Part shown: positions 60,351-64,000 of the stretch, in pieces | Layout of the letters: each line of letters opens with the position of its first letter | Numbering within the stretch: position 1 is the first letter of the stretch | NCBI RefSeq assembly: GCF_002764115.1 | Contig: NZ_CP017940.1 | Span: 2,454,501 to 2,518,500 of the forward strand | Source: Phyllobacterium zundukense | Lineage (GTDB): Bacteria; Pseudomonadota; Alphaproteobacteria; Rhizobiales; Rhizobiaceae | DNA length: 64,000 nt | Direction: 5' to 3' | Notes under the pieces: model-generated | Told to the model about the DNA's origin: nothing | What the model saw: the letters and a program-made list of their open reading frames with translations, nothing else | The model's database searches: none | Position numbers and translations under genes: made by a program

Positions 60351-61022
60351 CTATGCCTTTTTGTCCTGCGATTTGATCCTGTACCCCATGCCGCGGATGG
60401 TCTCGATCAGGTCCATGCCCATCTTCTTGCGCAGACGGCCGACAAAAACCTCGATTGTATTGGAATCCCGGTCGAAATCCTGATCGTACAGATGTTCAAC
60501 GAGTTCCGTGCGCGAAACGACCTCGTCCATGTGATGCATAAGGTAGGACAGCAGTCGGAACTCATGCGATGTCAGCTTCAAAGCAGTGCCATCGACGGTA
60601 GCTTTGGAGGTCTTGGTGTCGAGACGCAGTGGTCCGCAGCTGATTTCCGAAGAGGCATGACCCGCCGCCCGCCGAATGAGAGCCCGCAGCCGCGCCAGCA
60701 CTTCCTCGATATGGAACGGTTTGGCGACATAATCATCGGCACCCGCGTCAATTCCGGCGACCTTATCGCTCCACCGGTCGCGCGCCGTAAGCAGCAGCAC
60801 AGGCATGATGCGTGCGTCCCGGCGCCATTTTTCAAGGATGGTCAAGCCATCCATCTGCGGCAGGCCGATATCGAGGATCACTGCGTCGTAGGGTTCGGTG
60901 TCGCCAAGGAAGTGCCCCTCCTCGCCATCGAATGCCTTGTCGACCACATAGCCGGCATCGGTCAACGCATCGACCAGCTGGCGGTTGAGGTCACGATCAT
61001 CTTCGACGACGAGTATTCTCAT
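60351..61022 (-). CDS. feuP: response regulator FeuP
   Basis: An OmpR-family regulator of 223 aa with phospho-acceptor D51 (VILDIGLPQMDG), K in DDYVAKPFHIEEV and a winged helix (LTSHEFRLLSYLMHHMDEVVSRTELVEHLYDQDFDRDSNTIEVFVGRLRKKMGMDLIETIRGMGYRI). It is followed after 93 bases by its kinase gene and preceded after 29 bases by a feuN-like gene. The three-gene arrangement matches feuN-feuP-feuQ of Sinorhizobium. Confidence 0.9.
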   Translation of the reverse strand: MRILVVEDDRDLNRQLVDALTDAGYVVDKAFDGEEGHFLGDTEPYDAVILDIGLPQMDGLTILEKWRRDARIMPVLLLTARDRWSDKVAGIDAGADDYVAKPFHIEEVLARLRALIRRAAGHASSEISCGPLRLDTKTSKATVDGTALKLTSHEFRLLSYLMHHMDEVVSRTELVEHLYDQDFDRDSNTIEVFVGRLRKKMGMDLIETIRGMGYRIKSQDKKA

Positions 61023-61051
61023 ACAGGGGTCCCTTGCCGGTCGTATGTGGA

Positions 61052-61306
61052 TCAGTTAGCGGGTACAGCCACTTCGACACGACGCGGGCGTTCGCCATCC
61101 TTGCCGGGGATCAGAACAACCACCACGCACACTTCCCGTCCGTTCTGCGTGACGGATGTGGCGCGGGCAAGCGTACCGCCCTGCGATTCCGCCACTTGTT
61201 GTCCGACCGACGTGCAGTCAGCCGCGACGGCCGCCCCGGCGTAGAATACGCCAGATGCTGAGATCAGGCCCGCAAGGGGCAGAGAAAGATATGAGCGTTT
61301 CATCAT
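61052..61306 (-). CDS. feuN: FeuN-like small periplasmic protein
   Basis: An 84-aa protein with a signal peptide (residues about 1-28, ending AVAA) and a short mature domain: CTSVGQQVAESQGGTLARATSVTQNGREVCVVVVLIPGKDGERPRRVEVAVPAN. Two cysteines likely form a disulfide. The fold pattern is PepSY-like. Size, export signal and position directly upstream of feuPQ match FeuN of Sinorhizobium, a periplasmic negative modulator of FeuQ. The name rests on synteny and size, not on an alignment. Confidence 0.7.
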   Translation of the reverse strand: MMKRSYLSLPLAGLISASGVFYAGAAVAADCTSVGQQVAESQGGTLARATSVTQNGREVCVVVVLIPGKDGERPRRVEVAVPAN

Positions 61307-61394
61307 GGCGTCATGTTTATCAATTGCTGTCTGAACGATGCATGAACAGTTGGGATGTGGCAGGGAGAATTGCCACAGGTCACGCCTTTTAACA

Positions 61395-61616
61395 TCATAA
61401 TTCTTTACGTGAAATGAGCGTCGTCGCACTGATGCGACCAAAAAGTGCAACAATGCCGCTAAGGGCCGTCAGAAATTGCAGAATTGTATCTGTAAGCGCT
61501 GCCTCATCGACGTGATCCAGCGATATGTTGAAGAAGCTTGAGCATGAAAGCAGGATTGTCACGATCGAGGCCCAGATGGTCTTCGACAGAAACCAGGATT
61601 TCTCAATCGTCATCAT
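61395..61616 (-). CDS. phage holin-like small membrane protein at the GTA end
   Basis: A 73-aa product beginning MTIEKSWFLSKTIWASIVTILLS, with two hydrophobic helices (about residues 12-26 and 44-65) and a short acidic loop between them. KSWFLSKTxWxxxV followed by a second helix is the pattern of small holin-associated proteins found in prophages and GTA regions. AAGGAT precedes the start. It follows the GTA tail gene by 32 bases on the same strand and may serve in GTA release (inference). Confidence 0.6.
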   Translation of the reverse strand: MMTIEKSWFLSKTIWASIVTILLSCSSFFNISLDHVDEAALTDTILQFLTALSGIVALFGRISATTLISRKEL

Positions 61617-61648
61617 CAATATCCTTCTCAAATTGGTTGTTTTGGAAA

Positions 61649-64000
61649 TTATTTGGGAGACAATTTGCGGCGCATCGCCCGCCCTGGCCCCACAGCAGCT
61701 GAAATCATTGCAATGCTGAGATCGATTTCGGTATCGAGATTGCCGAGGTCAGCCAATCGGTCGGAGGCCTTGTAAATCCAGCTCGGCTCGTCGACCTCAG
61801 CGAACCGAAGCAGTTTTTCATCCTTTCGTATTTCGATGCGGTAGGTTTCACGCTCCTCCCCGACAGGAATATCGGCTGCAAGCCAGCTATCCGCATCGAT
61901 TCGCCCGCGCCGCATCCAGTCAATGTGGATATCGCCATTCGAATCGGTTCGCGATCTGAGGTGAACAGGTTCAAGCGGCTGCAAGGCACGCAGACCACCG
62001 GCTCTTGTGGTTGTGCTGAAAAACTGGTCGCTAAAATCCTCACCCGAGGCGCCGATACGCCAGGTCAGTTCCAGGCCGGCTTCCTGCGCTTTCAGGCCTG
62101 CCGGACTCACCGCCTCATCCAGCAGAATGAACGGCATCCCCTTTGGCCTTGTCTGCATTGCTTCCCGTTCCGTTCCGCTTTGCCCGCGCAAGAGGCCGGT
62201 CAGCCGCCATTGGTCGGACTGGGTCTCCTCCGCATTGAGGAATTGCAGTACTTCCCAACTGCCATCTGGCGTGCCCAGCAGGGGCGAATTGACGCCATTG
62301 AGCATCTGCGGCAAGGTTACCGAGCTCAGCTCTCGTAGTAGAGCTTCACTTCAAGGCCCTTATCATTCAACAGGCGGCCACTTACTCCTCCTGCCAGCGG
62401 GGCTACGAGTTCGCCCATGACCGCGCGAGTGGGCAGAATTGCCCTTGGCTCAAATCCCGCGGCTTCGGGCGAGGCGTAGACGCTCACCCCACCCCATGGC
62501 TTGGCAAATGCGGCGACACGAAACTGCTCGACCGGCTTTTCCACGCCCGGCCACATCGGCAGGTCCAGAAGCTGGAAATATGGCCTTCCTCGAACCGCAG
62601 ACTTGCCGCCGTCCGCCTGCACCGGAAGCTTGGCGCGATCGGGATAGCGCACATGCTGCGGCAGGGCACGAGCTTCGATACGGCGCGTGGCTCCATCCTC
62701 GATTGAGGTGATGACGAAATCCGGAGGCGAGTTTGTATCGGCAAGTCTGATCCGGTCTCCCACTTTCAACCCGGCCTGTTTCCAGGGCAGTTCAAAGACG
62801 GCGGTGCGCCGCGCCGCGCAGCGCGCCTGCAGCCATTCCTCGGCAAGCGATTTCGCCTGTCCCGTATCGATCATGCCCGGAATGGCAATGTTTTCCGTGC
62901 CTTTGCCCTCAGTTCGCTCGGCAAAGCTCATCGCCGCCTGGTAGTCCAGCATCGGATCGCGATAGGCCAGTTCGACGCGCGCCGGCTGATCCGTCATTTC
63001 CTGGATCCGCCGTGTCACCGGACCGCCTTCCTCCGGTTCCACGAATTCCTCGATGCGTGGCGCTTTCGCGTTCATGCGCATGGCGCTTTGAAAGATCAGG
63101 CTGTTGCCGCTCTCAAAAGCATTGACGCCGAACAGCGCAAGGAGAGGTTCGACAGCGGAGCGCGCGCTCGTCGGCTCTTCGACGACATAGCCGCTGACGA
63201 AGCCGTCCACCTGGCTCGTATCGATGTTTGTCACGCCGAAATCCGCAAGGATTGCCGATATCAATTCGTCAAGCGCAACCCCTGACAGCCTGCCGTTCAA
63301 CCAATGACCCGACGTCCAGTTGTCGCCGTCCGACCACAATGACCTCTTCAAGGGAAATTCCGGAAAGGGCCGCGTATCCCAGGCCCAAATATAAAGGCGG
63401 TCCATGTCGAGCATTGGCCCGCCGTGGCCCGCGCCCCCAATAGCCAAAATGCGCGCGCAGGAAGCGGTTCTGCGAAAGATCGCAACGGCCATGATCGGAG
63501 AAATAGGGAAAGGCACCCTCCGATGATTTCATGTCGGGGAAGACATTCGGCTGGTTCGGTCCCTTGTCGACAGCCGGGCAGCCAAGCTCCGTCAGCCATA
63601 TTTGCTTTCCCTTGGGCTGCCAGGCGGTCGGGACCGCGTTTTCGACACCGCCCGTGCGATTGTAATGGGCATTTCTCCACCAGCTGGCGAGGTCCTTGTA
63701 TCGATAGACCCAGGGCTTGCCTTTTCCGTCTGTGATCGGCGTGCAGGCGCGCGACGAACGATCGTTTGCGGAGGCATAATGCCAGTCGAAGCCCTCACCC
63801 GACACGATCTGTCTTTGCAGACCGTTCAGATCATACGGAGCGGCAAAAGCATCGGGATTGGGAACGCTGTAATCCTCGTCGCGCCAGTCGCTGAGCGGCA
63901 TGTAATTGTCGATGCCAACCGCGTCGATTGCCGGATGCGCCCACAGCGGATCGAGATGGAAATAGACATCGCCCGATCCGTCTTGCGGATGGTGCCCGAA
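61649..64000 (-). pseudogene. GTA tail/host-specificity protein (RcGTA gp15-like), frameshifted twice and cut by the window edge
   Basis: The 3' part of a large gene enters from the window's right edge. It reads in three pieces: 64000 to about 63435 (TIM-barrel-like domain: DPLWAHPAIDAVGIDNYMPLSDW, GKQIWLTELGCPAVDKGPNQPNVFPDMKSSEGAFPYFS), about 63435 to 62326 in another frame (GGPMLDMDRLYIWAWDTRPFPEFPL, phage-tail_3-like), and about 62340 to 61649 back in the first frame (LSSVTLPQMLNGVNSPLLGTPDGSWEVLQF...LLRGQSGTE). The first break lies at a run of five C (63434-63438), where four would keep the frame. The second, near 62330, lacks one base. Either real decay or two sequence errors. Confidence 0.8.

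Noticed and set aside
1-64000. tRNA, rRNA, tmRNA, CRISPR arrays and complete insertion sequences
   Set aside because: I looked for T-arm (GGTTCGAATCC-like) words, regular spaced repeats, and transposase frames with terminal repeats and found none that hold up; a tool-based scan could still find an atypical case.

Overview
This is a chromosomal stretch of an alphaproteobacterium of the Hyphomicrobiales (Rhizobiales), most likely of the Brucellaceae/Phyllobacteriaceae group. The evidence is gene content and order: a cycHJKL cytochrome c maturation operon beside feuPQ and a small feuN-like gene, a degP / two-component / glnE / PleC-type kinase block, a fused nanE-nanK gene, a Brucella-type trimeric autotransporter, IalB-family and DUF1127 proteins, and the end of a gene transfer agent (GTA) cluster. 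Base composition is moderately GC-rich, with AT-rich islands at some promoters. I see no rRNA, tRNA, CRISPR array or complete insertion sequence.

Layout. 1-4.8 kb: small envelope proteins, an msrQ gene without msrP, a HisC-like aminotransferase, a DUF423 membrane protein and a coiled-coil protein built on 11-residue repeats. 4.9-11.6 kb: leucine/isovalerate catabolism, with a TetR regulator, ivd, mccB and mccA. This set is interrupted twice, by a vapBC toxin-antitoxin module between ivd and mccB and by a 197-bp palindromic element between mccB and mccA. 11.6-17.5 kb: Dps, a DUF1127/LysR divergent pair, small secreted proteins, a Tat-type class A beta-lactamase and an SRPBCC/GFA gene pair. 18.2-20.5 kb: a chrB-chrA chromate resistance operon. 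20.5-32.2 kb: housekeeping and accessory genes (GST, AMP nucleosidase, VOC/MarR divergent pair, EEP phosphatase, ETF-ubiquinone oxidoreductase, family-4 uracil-DNA glycosylase, two transporters). 32.4-35.0 kb: pepN. 35.1-40.5 kb: a GntR-controlled amino-sugar cluster (GntR, NanEK, ABC binding protein, two permeases; no ATPase). 40.8-49.9 kb: PleC-like kinase facing glnE, whose operon starts with a two-component pair, then a DegP protease. 50.0-54.1 kb: a trimeric autotransporter overlapping an IalB-family gene, and a metallo-hydrolase. 54.2-58.2 kb: cycHJKL. 58.3-61.3 kb: a lipoprotein, feuQ, feuP, feuN. 61.4-64.0 kb: a holin-like gene and a frameshifted GTA tail/host-specificity gene running off the window.

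How the genes connect. Isovaleryl-CoA dehydrogenase passes electrons through ETF to the ETF-QO encoded at 26.3-28.0 kb, and MccAB carboxylates the product; HMG-CoA lyase is not in the window. The ETF-QO gene and a DUF2147 gene each have upstream palindromes resembling the LiuR (MerR-family) site, so branched-chain catabolism may be co-regulated. NanEK and the ABC genes form one GntR-flanked unit with repeated ACTGGT-type half sites.

The observations most worth a second look are a pair of paralogous ~250-bp intergenic elements at 15.1 and 24.5 kb with identical TTGGAA-N16-TATATT promoters and conserved hairpins, the adhesin/IalB overlapping gene pair, the toxin-antitoxin module inside the leucine operon, a family-4 UDG lacking two of the four cluster cysteines, and several operators whose regulators are missing nearby. 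All functional assignments are by eye, from motifs and family knowledge; no database search was run.
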